Assembly (NCBI RefSeq): GCF_014284175.1
Contig: NZ_JACOGA010000021.1
Location: 1-64,000, forward strand
From: Affinundibacterium flavidum
GTDB taxonomy: Bacteria > Pseudomonadota > Gammaproteobacteria > Burkholderiales > Burkholderiaceae_D
DNA length: 64,000 nucleotides
Reading direction: 5' to 3'
Below the pieces are notes generated by a model. It was not told the DNA's origin. It was given only the letters and a program-made list of their open reading frames with translations, and did not search any database. A program made the position numbers and the translations under genes. Within the stretch, counting starts at the first letter, position 1. Every line of letters starts with the position of its first letter. Shown one piece after another: positions 39,868 to 49,286 of this stretch.

Positions 39868-40884
39868 TTATGCCTTCGCTACACGCAAGCCTAAATGTAA
39901 AAGCGCATCCCAGGCATCTCCGGCGAACTTCGGTGCGCGTAAACCTTTGACCATTTTGTCGATTTGCGCAGCGTCTTGTAGTGCTGCTTGCAAGGTCGCT
40001 AAACTGACGCGACGTAGTGCTGGCTCCATGAGTTTTTCTCTTGGCCCCCAGATACGGTACTCTTTTAAGAGTGCCCCTAATGGGCGCCCTTGTGCGACGC
40101 CGGATTTTAATTTGAGTAGTGTGCGCAGCTCTTCTGCCATCGCCCACAAGACTAAAGGCAGGGCTTCGCCCTCGCCTTTGAGTCCATCTAACATTCTGAC
40201 TAGGCGTGCCACATCGCCAACCAACATTGCTTCATTTAATTTGAAGACATCGTAACGAGCGACATTTAAGACCGCATCATGGATCACTTCAAAACTGAGC
40301 TTGCCTTGTGGATGCAGTAATCCTAATTTTTGTATTTCTTGATGTGCAGCCAGTAAATTACCTTCGACACGATCCGCGATAAATTCCAGACTTTGACGAT
40401 CGGCGCTTTGTCCTTGTGCTGCCAGCCGTTGTCCTATCCAATTCGGTAAAGCAAGGCGCTCGATCAGCGGGATGTCGATATACACCGCCGCTTGTTGCAG
40501 CATCGTGACCCAGGCCGCTTTTTGCGTTGCCCAATCGAGTTTGGGTAAGGTAATTAAAGTGATGTTATCAGGCGACAGATCACGTACATATTCTTGTAAA
40601 GCCGCGCCGCCGTCTTTGCCTGGCTTACCCGTTGGGATGCGCAGGTCTATCAGTTTTTTATCGCCGAATAGGGATTGTGATTGATTCGCTGCCAGTAGTT
40701 CGCCCCATTTAAAATAGCGTTCAACTGTGAGAATCTCACGTTCTAAAAAACCCTGCGCCTTGGTGATTTTGCGTATCTTGTCAGCAGTCTCTTGCACTAG
40801 CAAATGCTCGTCGCTAGAGATGACATAGATCGCCGCCAAGCCTTTGGCGAGATGAGCATCAATAGCGTCGTAGCGTAATTGCAT
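39868..40884 (-). CDS. holA: DNA polymerase III delta subunit
   Basis: A 338-residue clamp-loader delta subunit, which opens the beta clamp. The start LRYDAIDAHLAKGLAAIYVISSDEHLLV and SQSLFGDKKLIDLRIPTGKP are typical of HolA; the C-terminal collar region ends RAPKFAGDAWDALLHLGLRV. It lies 12 bp after lptE, as in other proteobacteria where the two form an operon. Confidence 0.96.
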   Translation of the reverse strand: MQLRYDAIDAHLAKGLAAIYVISSDEHLLVQETADKIRKITKAQGFLEREILTVERYFKWGELLAANQSQSLFGDKKLIDLRIPTGKPGKDGGAALQEYVRDLSPDNITLITLPKLDWATQKAAWVTMLQQAAVYIDIPLIERLALPNWIGQRLAAQGQSADRQSLEFIADRVEGNLLAAHQEIQKLGLLHPQGKLSFEVIHDAVLNVARYDVFKLNEAMLVGDVARLVRMLDGLKGEGEALPLVLWAMAEELRTLLKLKSGVAQGRPLGALLKEYRIWGPREKLMEPALRRVSLATLQAALQDAAQIDKMVKGLRAPKFAGDAWDALLHLGLRVAKA

Positions 40885-40896
40885 TTCTGATTGGCC

Positions 40897-41415
40897 TTAA
40901 TCTGATTTAGCTGGCGCATCCATCTTAACGACGGCTAGGCGACGCATAATTTGCTGCACCAATTCGGATTGCATATCGCGATAGAGCAAAGCTTCTTCCG
41001 CTTCTTTCGCTAAGACTTCGTTTTCTTTAAAGCTGAGATTACGTTTCAAACTGATTGTCGTAGGTTCTAAGACTTCACGTCCGGCTTTGTCGCGCAAACG
41101 GAATTTTAAATTGTAAATCAAATTAAATTCACGGACACGACCTTGGCTGTTCAAGGACAAAATCACTTTGTCGCGCGTTTCGCCGAGTACATCCAAAATC
41201 ACTTCTGCATTGGTGGCTTGTGCCGTCACTTCGGTTTTTCCGTTAGCGCGCAGATTGCGTTTGAGCTCACCTCCTAAAGCTGAGCTTTCTGGCAGGCCTA
41301 CGTAAATACTTTGAAATGGAAACACGACTGCGCCGCGCAGAGCAAAACCGCAAGCACTGATGCTCGTTGCGAGAACGAGATAAGTAACAATTTTCAGAAA
41401 ACGATTTATGCTCAT
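40897..41415 (-). CDS. lptE: LPS-assembly lipoprotein LptE
   Basis: About 172 residues from ATG 41415; a GTG four codons earlier (41427) with AGAAAGA upstream is an equally possible start. The signal LKIVTYLVLATSISAC has a lipobox (ISAC), so the mature protein is an outer-membrane lipoprotein, plugging LptD for LPS export. GFALRGAVVFPFQSIYVGLP is the family start of the mature part. Downstream holA follows by 12 bp. Confidence 0.94.
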   Translation of the reverse strand: MSINRFLKIVTYLVLATSISACGFALRGAVVFPFQSIYVGLPESSALGGELKRNLRANGKTEVTAQATNAEVILDVLGETRDKVILSLNSQGRVREFNLIYNLKFRLRDKAGREVLEPTTISLKRNLSFKENEVLAKEAEEALLYRDMQSELVQQIMRRLAVVKMDAPAKSD

Positions 41416-41453
41416 GGAGGCTTTCACTCTTTCTACAACAGGAATTTCAAACT

Positions 41454-41695
41454 CCCTTCTCCCGCAAGCGGGAGAAGGGTCGGGGATGAGGGGGGGTCAG
41501 TTTTGGATAAAATTACTGAAGGCGACAGGCGGTATTCCACACTGTTTTTCGCCTCTGAATAATTCCATCGTTCCTGAACCACCCTCCCTTGCAGGGCGCA
41601 TACTCGCTATCACGCGAGTATCGCTACGCAGGCGATCAGCATGCTGATCGAAACCCCTGCTTCGCCCCTAGCCCTCTCCCGCTTGCGGGAGAGGG
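41454..41695. repeat. inverted pair of a second REP family (CCCTCTCCCGC type)
   Basis: Hairpin CCCTTCTCCCGC-AA-GCGGGAGAAGGG (41454-41479) faces CCCTCTCCCGC-TT-GCGGGAGAGGG (41672-41695). Between them are the palindrome CGATCAGCATGCTGATCG (41633-41650) and a TACTCGC/GCGAGTA stem (41601-41620). Located between leuS and lptE. The CCCTCTCCCGCTTGCGGGAGAGGG core is a repeat type that I recall from many proteobacterial genomes. Confidence 0.8.
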
Positions 41696-41756
41696 GATTA
41701 GACTTACAATGTCTCTGCGTACTCTGCGGCAATGCAGTTGAATCTCAAACTCAAAC

Positions 41757-44384
41757 TCAAACAACAATATTCACCAACTTACCCGGCACAACAATAATCT
41801 TCTTCGGCGCACCTTCAATAAAACGTGCAGCGCTTTCATTCGCCACCGCAGCCGCTTCGATAGTCGCTTTGTCGGCATCTTTCGCCACCTTGATACTACC
41901 GCGCAATTTGCCGTTCACTTGTACCATCAATTCGATTTCATCTTGCACCAAGGCAGCCGCATCAACTTGTGGCCACGGTGCATCGATGATGCCGCCCAAG
42001 TCTTGTACGTAGCCAAGTTCATTCCACAAAGCATGCGTAATATGCGGGCAGACTGGATACAAGCCACGTAACAAAATACCGAAGGCTTCGCGTACTGCAG
42101 CGGCAGAACCTTCTGCTTCAGATTTGAACGATTCAATGGTGTTCAATAATTTCATCGCACCAGATACGACCGTGTTGTACTGCAAACGGTCGTAATCGCT
42201 ATCGATTTGTTTCAGCGTGCTGTGTACCTCAAAGCGCAATGCTTTCACATCCGCCGCATAATTCGCTGCTGGAGTTACACCTGCTGCAATGCTTGGGGAA
42301 AATTTCAAAGCTGTTGCCCACAAACGGCGCAAGTAACGTGATGCACCTTCCACACCACTACTGCTCCACGCAGCACTTTGATCTGGCGGACCTGCGAACA
42401 TCGTGAACAGACGTGCCGTATCTGCACCAAACTGGCTGATAATGTCTTTTGGTTCCACCACGTTATTTTTGGACTTAGACATCTTCTCGACGCCACCCAT
42501 TTGCACAGGCTGACCATCGCTCTTCAAACTGGCAGAAATCGGACGGCCTTTTTCGTCATGTTGCACTTCAACTTCATTTGGATAGAACCAAATCTTTTTA
42601 CCACTTGCTTCTTCGCGATAGTAAGACTCGTTGAGCAACATACCTTGCGTGAACAAGTTTTTAAATGGTTCATCAATTTTCACCAAGCCCATATCGCGCA
42701 TGGCTTTAGTCCAGAAACGTGCATACAGCAAATGCAAAACCGCATGTTCCACACCGCCGATGTATTGATCCATCGCCATCCAATAGTCATTGCGCTCATC
42801 GACCATCGTTGTTGCATCTGGACAGGTATAACGCATGAAGTACCAGCTGGAATCCACGAAGGTATCCATCGTGTCGGTTTCGCGGTGCGCTGGCTTGCCG
42901 CATTTCGGGCAAGGCACGTTCAAGAAAGCGGCATGCGTTTTCAAAGGATTGCCAGAACCGTCAGGGATGCATTCGGTAGGCAATACCACCGGCAAATCTT
43001 CATAAGGTACAGGCACGTCACCGCAATCATCGCAATGAATGATAGGGATAGGTGTGCCCCAATAACGTTGACGAGAAATACCCCAATCACGCAAACGCCA
43101 GGTGGTTTTCTTTTCGCCTACGCCTTTAGCGACGAGGTCAGCGGCAACAGCATCAACTGCTGCTTTGTAGCTCAAGCCATCGTACTTGCCGGAATTTACC
43201 GTCACGCATTTTTGTTTGTCGCCATACCATTCCGCCCAAGCGTCAGTCGTGAATGTTTCACCTTCGACAGCAACGACTTGTTTGATCGCGATGTCATACT
43301 TTTTCGCAAACGCAAAATCACGTTCATCATGCGCTGGCACGCCCATCACTGCGCCGTCGCCATAGGTCATCAAAACATAATTACCAACCCAGACTTCAAC
43401 TTGTTCGCCGGTCAATGGATGGGTGACGAATAAACCTGTAGGCAAACCTTCTTTTTCTTTGGTCGCCATTTCAGCTTCGGTGGTGCCACCGGCTTTGCAT
43501 TCTTCAATGAACGCGGCTAATTTAGTGTTATTTTTTGCAGCGACTGTGGCGAGTGGATGTTCTGCCGCGACTGCGCAGAAAGTGACGCCCATAATCGTGT
43601 CAGGACGGGTCGTGAACACATACATCTTACCGTCTTGCACCAGTGCGCCAGAATCATCTTTGATCTCATGACTGAAGGCGAAACGCACGCCTTCGCTCTT
43701 ACCGATCCAGTTGCGCTGCATAGTGCGCACCTGATCTGGCCAGCCATCGAGTTGATCGATGCTGGACAAAAGCTCTTCTGCATATTGCGTGATACCGAAG
43801 TAATAGCCTGGAATTTCGCGTTTCTCTACCACGGCGCCTGAACGCCAGCCTTTACCATCAATCACTTGCTCGTTCGCCAATACAGTTTGATCAACCGGAT
43901 CCCAGTTCACGACTTGCGTTTTTTTGTAGGCGACGCCTTTTTCCAGCATCTTCAAAAACAACCACTGATTCCAACGATAGTAATCTGGATCACAAGTCGC
44001 GACTTCGCGTGACCAGTCAAATGCCAAGCCCAAAGGCTGCATTTGTGATTTCATGTCTTCGATATTCGCGTAAGTCCATTCAGCCGGTGATTTTTTGTAG
44101 GCAATCGCTGCATTTTCTGCAGGCAAACCAAACGCATCCCAGCCCATAGGCATCAAGACGTTATAACCCTTCATGCGTAATTGACGCGCCAGCATGTCGT
44201 TGATGGTGTAGTTACGCACGTGACCCATATGCAACTTACCAGATGGGTAAGGCAACATAGAACAGGCGTAGTATTTACCTTTTGGGAAACGTGGATCGTT
44301 TTCTACCGTTTTAAACGCATTTGACTCGGTCCAATGCTGCTGGGCGGCTTGTTCAACTTCTGCTGGGCTGTATTTTTCTTGCAT
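41757..44384 (-). CDS. leuS: leucyl-tRNA synthetase
   Basis: An 875-residue class I synthetase. HIGH motif as PYPSGKLHMGH (residues 41-51), the editing CP1 domain (TTRPDTIMGVTFCAVAAEHP), and KMSKS in VEKMSKSKNNVV. Full length with the C-terminal anticodon and leucine-specific domains. Follows exbD in the conserved bamE-dapB-exbB-exbD-leuS order. Confidence 0.99.
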   Translation of the reverse strand: MQEKYSPAEVEQAAQQHWTESNAFKTVENDPRFPKGKYYACSMLPYPSGKLHMGHVRNYTINDMLARQLRMKGYNVLMPMGWDAFGLPAENAAIAYKKSPAEWTYANIEDMKSQMQPLGLAFDWSREVATCDPDYYRWNQWLFLKMLEKGVAYKKTQVVNWDPVDQTVLANEQVIDGKGWRSGAVVEKREIPGYYFGITQYAEELLSSIDQLDGWPDQVRTMQRNWIGKSEGVRFAFSHEIKDDSGALVQDGKMYVFTTRPDTIMGVTFCAVAAEHPLATVAAKNNTKLAAFIEECKAGGTTEAEMATKEKEGLPTGLFVTHPLTGEQVEVWVGNYVLMTYGDGAVMGVPAHDERDFAFAKKYDIAIKQVVAVEGETFTTDAWAEWYGDKQKCVTVNSGKYDGLSYKAAVDAVAADLVAKGVGEKKTTWRLRDWGISRQRYWGTPIPIIHCDDCGDVPVPYEDLPVVLPTECIPDGSGNPLKTHAAFLNVPCPKCGKPAHRETDTMDTFVDSSWYFMRYTCPDATTMVDERNDYWMAMDQYIGGVEHAVLHLLYARFWTKAMRDMGLVKIDEPFKNLFTQGMLLNESYYREEASGKKIWFYPNEVEVQHDEKGRPISASLKSDGQPVQMGGVEKMSKSKNNVVEPKDIISQFGADTARLFTMFAGPPDQSAAWSSSGVEGASRYLRRLWATALKFSPSIAAGVTPAANYAADVKALRFEVHSTLKQIDSDYDRLQYNTVVSGAMKLLNTIESFKSEAEGSAAAVREAFGILLRGLYPVCPHITHALWNELGYVQDLGGIIDAPWPQVDAAALVQDEIELMVQVNGKLRGSIKVAKDADKATIEAAAVANESAARFIEGAPKKIIVVPGKLVNIVV

Positions 44385-44505
44385 GACGATTCTATTGAAG
44401 AAATAAATTAAATTTTGAGGAAATGCGATACTTACTAGAACCTTAGATTATAAGGCTAAAGCACTGTTATTTGAGGGAGCAAGAGGAGAAAAAGCCAGCT
44501 TTCGC

Positions 44506-44991
44506 TTACTTTTTAGGGGTATTTGCAAGTAATTTCGCAGATGATTTTGCGGATGCTGTAGATGTTTTCGGTTCTGTGGCAAAACCTATCTTGGTCAATC
44601 CCTGGGATTGCGCTGCTGCCATCACTTCCGCGATTAATTCGAATCGCGTTGATTTATCTGCTCGCAGCAAAATTTCTGGCTGCGGCTTTTGTTTTGCGCT
44701 CAAAGCCAGGCGCTGCTCGATATCATCTATCGTAGTCAATTCAGTATCCCAAAATAACTTACCATTACCATCAAAAGACAGTGTGATAGTTTTTGCATCT
44801 TGAGGTAAAGCTTGCGTTTGTGCTTGCGGCAAATCAAGGCGAATCGCGTGATTCAATAGCGGCGCCGCGAGAATAAAAATCACCAGCAACACCAACATCA
44901 CGTCAACCATAGGCGTCACATTAATGTCGGACATCGACGTCATAGGTTTACCAGAACGTCCACCTAAGCTTTTGAATTGACCAAACCCCAT
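44506..44991 (-). CDS. exbD: ExbD/TolR family biopolymer transport protein
   Basis: A 161-residue protein with one N-terminal TM (VDVMLVLLVIFILAAPLL) carrying the proton-relay Asp in TPMVDVMLVLL, and a periplasmic domain. The C-terminus is Lys/Ala/Ser-rich. Partner of the ExbB protein 10 bp upstream; together they couple proton flow to an outer-membrane energiser. TolR versus ExbD cannot be settled from sequence; there is no TonB or TolA in the window. Confidence 0.93.
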   Translation of the reverse strand: MGFGQFKSLGGRSGKPMTSMSDINVTPMVDVMLVLLVIFILAAPLLNHAIRLDLPQAQTQALPQDAKTITLSFDGNGKLFWDTELTTIDDIEQRLALSAKQKPQPEILLRADKSTRFELIAEVMAAAQSQGLTKIGFATEPKTSTASAKSSAKLLANTPKK

Positions 44992-45001
44992 AGCAAGATA
45001 C

Positions 45002-45661
45002 TCAGTTCACCTTCGTCAAATGAGCGTGCAAATCAAATGCAAACCCATCTAACTCGGCAAAAGTAATGCGATTGATACGATTGAAAGCGTTGTACGCCAA
45101 TACGGCGGGGATCGCAACGATCAATCCCAGTCCGGTCATGACCAGAGCTTCGCCAACAGGGCCAGCTACCAAATCTATTTGAATTGCCGTTGATCCTGCA
45201 ACCGCAGTCAGAGCATGATAAATGCCCCAAACTGTGCCAAGTAAACCGACGAATGGCGCAGTAGCACCGATTGACGCTAGCAATGTCAAACCTGACTCCA
45301 AACGCACTGTTACACGATTTAATTCTTCGCGCAAAACGCGTGTCATCACGTCGCTCAGATCAGTTTTGGCCATAATGGATCTGGCTCTGGCTTGCGGATT
45401 AGCAGCTGCCAATCCTAGCTTTGCCATCGGTGTATAGATACTCTCTACGTCAAGTGCATCTAACACGGTCACCGCGTCTTCTATCGTAGGCGCACTCCAA
45501 AAAGCGTGCAAAGCAGAGGTACTGCGGCGTATCCGCCAGAAAGACCAAGACTTAGCAAATATAGTGAACCAGCTTACTAGTGACATCAAAATCAGAAATA
45601 CCGCCACTGAGCGACTTAAATCGTCCAGTTGCATCCAATATTGACTCAAGGTGATAGGCAT
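45002..45661 (-). CDS. exbB: ExbB/TolQ/MotA family proton channel protein
   Basis: A 219-residue inner-membrane protein with three TMs (VAVFLILMSLVSWFTIFA; LLASIGATAPFVGLLGTVWG; VGEALVMTGLGLIVAIPAVL). GATAPFVGLLGTVWGIYHAL is the family core motif. Forms a pentameric channel around the ExbD/TolR dimer. It lies between dapB and exbD in the conserved cluster. Confidence 0.95.
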   Translation of the reverse strand: MPITLSQYWMQLDDLSRSVAVFLILMSLVSWFTIFAKSWSFWRIRRSTSALHAFWSAPTIEDAVTVLDALDVESIYTPMAKLGLAAANPQARARSIMAKTDLSDVMTRVLREELNRVTVRLESGLTLLASIGATAPFVGLLGTVWGIYHALTAVAGSTAIQIDLVAGPVGEALVMTGLGLIVAIPAVLAYNAFNRINRITFAELDGFAFDLHAHLTKVN

Positions 45662-45734
45662 CGATAACTCTCTTGCTTAACTTTAACGCAGTTTTCTGCA
45701 GTTTTGATTTGGTTTGTGCTTAGTTTGGTAGGGC

Positions 45735-46541
45735 TTAATTCAATCCCAATACATCGTACATATCGTACAAGCCAGTCGTTTTATCTACCAAAAAACGCGC
45801 AGCACGCAAACTACCATGCGCATAGGTCACACGACTCGACGACTTGTGCGTTATTTCAACGCGTTCGCCAATCCCAGCAAATAAAACGGTATGATCGCCG
45901 ACGATGTCGCCACCGCGAATAGTTGCAAAACCTATCGATGATGGATCGCGTTCACCCGTCACGCCTTCGCGTGCAAACACACCAACTTCTTTCAAATCAC
46001 GACCCAGCGTATCGGCTATGACTTCACCCATTTTGAGCGCAGTACCGGATGGCGCATCTACTTTATGCCGGTGGTGAGCTTCGATGATTTCTATATCGTA
46101 GCCATGGGAAAAACTCTTCGCCGCCATTTCTAACAATTTGAGTGTGACGTTGACACCAACACTCATATTTGGCGCGAACACGATGGCAGTCTTTTTCGCA
46201 GCTTCAGCGATCGCCGCTTTGCCCGCATCGTCAAAACCGGTCGTGCCGATGATCATTTTGATGCCATGTTCGGCGCAGTATTTCAGATGCTCCAGCGTGC
46301 CTTCAGGGCGGGTAAAATCGATAAGAAATTCCGCATTAGCCAAAGCTGTTGCGAACTCAGATTCAATGTTGACACCTGTATGCTTACCGAGCGACATTCC
46401 CGCATCTGTGCCCAAAAAGGCAGATTGTGGAATATCCAAAGCACCTGCGAGACTTGCATCATCCGCAGCAACGATAGTTTCAATCAACATTTTACCCATG
46501 CGACCAGATGCACCGGCCACAGCGATTTTCATACCTGACAT
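45735..46541 (-). CDS. dapB: 4-hydroxy-tetrahydrodipicolinate reductase
   Basis: A 268-residue enzyme of lysine/diaminopimelate synthesis. NAD(P) loop IAVAGASGRMGKMLIE at the N-terminus, FAPNMSVGVNVTLKLLE, and the catalytic EAHHRHKVDAPSGTALKMGE. The C-terminal end KTTGLYDMYDVLGLN is diagnostic. It follows bamE by 12 bp. Confidence 0.98.
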   Translation of the reverse strand: MSGMKIAVAGASGRMGKMLIETIVAADDASLAGALDIPQSAFLGTDAGMSLGKHTGVNIESEFATALANAEFLIDFTRPEGTLEHLKYCAEHGIKMIIGTTGFDDAGKAAIAEAAKKTAIVFAPNMSVGVNVTLKLLEMAAKSFSHGYDIEIIEAHHRHKVDAPSGTALKMGEVIADTLGRDLKEVGVFAREGVTGERDPSSIGFATIRGGDIVGDHTVLFAGIGERVEITHKSSSRVTYAHGSLRAARFLVDKTTGLYDMYDVLGLN

Positions 46542-46553
46542 AATTAACTCAAC

Positions 46554-47078
46554 TTATTTTTTCTTAGGGGTTTCGACTGGCAAACCTTCATTACGCGATG
46601 TAATTGCCGCGTTTGTAATATGCGCCAGATATTCTTTTTCGTTAGGTAAATTGCCACCTTCAAATTTGGCGACGGTATTATCTTTGAAGAAAATCGCCAA
46701 ACGGCTAGAAATGACTTCGCCATTCGGTTTAATCATGCGGAAAGGATAATCCCAACGATCTTCGTGAAACATATCTGTCAACAAAGCCGTTCCCAACAAA
46801 AACCTAACTTGCTCGCGCGTCATACCTTCTTTTAACTGCGACACCATTTCCTGTGAGACAAAATTACCTTGCTGAATCGAGATACGGTACGGAGAAATAA
46901 AACCAAATAACTTATCAACTCCAGTTGGCTTGACAATTTGCGTGCCTTTAACGGCATTCGCGTCAGCTTCAGCCACAACGGCTTGCTGGGTCGCGCAGCC
47001 AGAGAGCAATACGAATAAAGATGTTGCACTGAGCAATGCCAATTGCTTAGGAATTTTTGTAAACGGAGTGAATCGCAT
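46554..47078 (-). CDS. bamE: outer-membrane assembly factor BamE
   Basis: A 174-residue lipoprotein: signal and lipobox ATSLFVLLSGCATQ, followed by the SmpA/OmlA domain YRISIQQGNFVSQEMVSQLK, EGMTREQVRFLLGTALLTDM and DRWDYPFRM. Part of the BAM complex that inserts beta-barrel proteins. Divergent from fur, an arrangement conserved in Betaproteobacteria. A weak GATAAGATAA in the shared 120-bp promoter is not enough to call a Fur box. Confidence 0.96.
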   Translation of the reverse strand: MRFTPFTKIPKQLALLSATSLFVLLSGCATQQAVVAEADANAVKGTQIVKPTGVDKLFGFISPYRISIQQGNFVSQEMVSQLKEGMTREQVRFLLGTALLTDMFHEDRWDYPFRMIKPNGEVISSRLAIFFKDNTVAKFEGGNLPNEKEYLAHITNAAITSRNEGLPVETPKKK

Positions 47079-47202
47079 AAACTACCTCAAATTTTCAAGC
47101 AAGAATGTCGAACTGGGAAACTTCAGATAAGATAACAGAAATTTCTTACCAAGCTCTAAAACCCTATATCATAAAGCACTTAGCCTTCTTTTGACTGAAA
47201 AC

Positions 47203-47631
47203 ATGACAAATAACACGCCCGATCTGAAAGCTAGCGGACTGAAAGCTACCCTGCCTCGCCTGAAAATCTTAGAAATTTTCCAAAATAGTACCGTCCGTCA
47301 TCTGACTGCTGAAGATGTGTACAAGATTTTACTGACTGAAAATATGGATGTCGGCTTGGCGACGGTGTATCGCGTCTTAACGCAATTTGAACAAGCTGGG
47401 CTGCTGCATCGCAATCATTTTGAAACCGGCAAAGCGATTTTCGAATTAAATGAAGGATCGCACCACGATCATTTGGTGTGTCTGGATTGCGGTCGAGTGG
47501 AAGAATTTTTTGACGATCAAATTGAAAAACGCCAGCACGCTATTGCAGAGGAACGTGGATTTGCGATTGCCGAACATTCATTGGCATTGTATGGAAATTG
47601 CACTAAAGTCAATTGCACCAATAAGAAATAA
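47203..47631 (+). CDS. fur: ferric uptake regulator Fur
   Basis: About 142 residues from ATG 47203; the reading from 47191 would need a TTG. Winged-helix DNA-binding half (LKATLPRLKILEIF, HLTAEDVYKILL, GLATVYRVLTQFEQAGLL) and metal/dimer half with HHDHLVCLDCGRVEEF and the C-terminal ALYGNCTKVNC. All canonical His and Cys ligands are present. Represses iron-uptake genes when loaded with Fe(II). Confidence 0.98.
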   Translation: MTNNTPDLKASGLKATLPRLKILEIFQNSTVRHLTAEDVYKILLTENMDVGLATVYRVLTQFEQAGLLHRNHFETGKAIFELNEGSHHDHLVCLDCGRVEEFFDDQIEKRQHAIAEERGFAIAEHSLALYGNCTKVNCTNKK

Positions 47632-47723
47632 ACCTCTTACATAAAAATATGGCGAGCGCAACTTAACTTGCCTCGCCTGCAGTCTAAATCACACGCCACT
47701 TTCTCCGCCTAGTCCCCAATCCT

Positions 47724-48119
47724 CTATTGACGTTTTGCCCGCACTTTAAGCGCAACTGCCTGCACTGTATCTAATACCTTTTTAGCATTGAATGGTTTGA
47801 TAATATAACCACTAATGCCACTTTTCACTACCTCGGAAACCGTATCCTGGTCTTTATTCGCAGTCACCATTAGCACAAAAACATCCTGCATGATCATACG
47901 TATGCTTTTTAATGCCTCGATACCGCTAACTTTTGGCATCACTACATCCAACAAAATAATATCCGGCTTTAATCGAGTTGCAGCCTCCAAAGCACTGTCC
48001 CCATCATGCGCTTCGCCTACAACGTTATACCCATCGTGACGCAAAATTACACGTAGAGTCTCACGTGTCATGTCATTGTCGTCCACAATTAACACTGAAA
48101 TATCTTTATTGTCTGACAT
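47724..48119 (-). CDS. single-domain response regulator (CheY-like)
   Basis: A 131-residue receiver domain with no output domain: acidic pocket IVDDND (13-15), phosphoacceptor Asp58 in ILLDVVMP, Thr in LMVTANKD, and Lys in YIIKPFNAKK. No histidine kinase is adjacent; the CheA-type hybrid at the right end of the window is 15 kb away. It could act in chemotaxis, twitching or as a phosphorelay shuttle; the sequence does not decide. Confidence 0.93.
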   Translation of the reverse strand: MSDNKDISVLIVDDNDMTRETLRVILRHDGYNVVGEAHDGDSALEAATRLKPDIILLDVVMPKVSGIEALKSIRMIMQDVFVLMVTANKDQDTVSEVVKSGISGYIIKPFNAKKVLDTVQAVALKVRAKRQ

Positions 48120-48170
48120 ATTTTCAAATATTTAAATAAGTGTTTATTTAGCTTACTTTTGACGATTTCA

Positions 48171-49217
48171 TTAATGATTCAAAGGATTAGGATTTAAAGC
48201 ATTTGACAAAAGTTTGGCAGTTATATCGACAATTGGGATCACTCTCTCATAAGCCATGCGAGTAGGCCCTATCACCCCCAGAGTACCGACAATTTTGCCA
48301 TTGACTTCATACGGCGCCGTCACCACACTCATTTCTTCCATAGGAACTAGTTGAGATTCGCCGCCAATAAAAATCCGGACGCCCGATGCATTACTCGACA
48401 CGTCCAATAATTGCATTAAACCGCTCTTTTGCTCAAACAAATCAAACAGACGTCGTAATGAACTCATATTGGATGACAAATCGCTCACATTCAATAGATT
48501 ACGTTCGCCAGAAATGACCATATCTTCTACATTCTCTTCCATCGCCTCACCACCCGCCTGCAGCGCAGCGTGCATCAAGCGATTCATATCTCCTTGCAAT
48601 TCCCGCAATTCCCGATTGATATTCATTCTAGCCTGATCGAAACTTTGGCCGCCAAAATGCTGATTCAGATAATTGGCGGCCTGTATCAATTGGGTTGGCG
48701 TGTAATCAACGTCGGTCAACAATAAACGGTTATGCACTTCATCATTCGGCGCAACTACCACTAACAGTATGCGTTTTTCGGACAAACGCAGGAACTCGAC
48801 CTGCTTAAATATCGACTCCTGACGCGCAGTCATTACCACACCCGCAAATTGCGACAATGACGATAACACTTGTGCCGCATTTGCAATAATTTTCTGTGGC
48901 GAACCCGTAATAATCGAAGATTGCAGTCTGACACCTAAGGCTGACTCCAAAGCAGATTCATCTAACTCTTGAACCGTCAATAATTGATCGACAAACACGC
49001 GGTAACCGCGTGGCGTAGGAATTCTGCCCGAGGATGTATGCGGGCTAGTAACGAAGCCCATCTCTTCCAGATCAGACATCACGTTGCGGATCGTCGCAGG
49101 TGATAATTCCAGACCAGAAATTTTAGAAAGTTCACGTGAGCCAACAGGCTGGCCGTCGGCTATATACCGTTCTACCAGGGCTTTTAATAAGGTTTGGGCG
49201 CGATTATCGAGTTGCAT
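48171..49217 (-). CDS. hrcA: heat-inducible repressor HrcA
   Basis: A 348-residue repressor of class I heat-shock genes that binds CIRCE sites with GroEL help. N-terminal winged helix: RAQTLLKALVERYIADGQPV, SGLELSPATIRNVMSDLEEMG, PHTSSGRIPTPRGYRVFVD. C-terminal GVIGPTRMAYERVIPIVDIT. No CIRCE is visible upstream of it here. In Burkholderiales hrcA commonly neighbours nadK and recN; here they are 3 kb apart with three other genes between. Confidence 0.97.
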   Translation of the reverse strand: MQLDNRAQTLLKALVERYIADGQPVGSRELSKISGLELSPATIRNVMSDLEEMGFVTSPHTSSGRIPTPRGYRVFVDQLLTVQELDESALESALGVRLQSSIITGSPQKIIANAAQVLSSLSQFAGVVMTARQESIFKQVEFLRLSEKRILLVVVAPNDEVHNRLLLTDVDYTPTQLIQAANYLNQHFGGQSFDQARMNINRELRELQGDMNRLMHAALQAGGEAMEENVEDMVISGERNLLNVSDLSSNMSSLRRLFDLFEQKSGLMQLLDVSSNASGVRIFIGGESQLVPMEEMSVVTAPYEVNGKIVGTLGVIGPTRMAYERVIPIVDITAKLLSNALNPNPLNH

Positions 49218-49286
49218 AGTTTTATTTTAGGCTAGCTTAGGCAGAAACGCATCGTTTTTGTCGCGTCCCAACAATCACTTTGGGAC

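Noticed and set aside
42378..43433. 351-codon plus-strand open frame inside leuS
   Set aside because: It lies wholly within leuS on the other strand, and its product has no domain, only the His/Arg/Ile-rich composition of a shadow frame.
47079..47202. Fur box in the bamE/fur divergent promoter
   Set aside because: GATAAGATAA is only a partial match to the 19-bp consensus and lacks the inverted half.
47651..47681. Terminator after fur
   Set aside because: GGCGAG/CTCGCC can pair, but the loop is about 15-20 nt and no T-run follows, so I do not list it as a feature.
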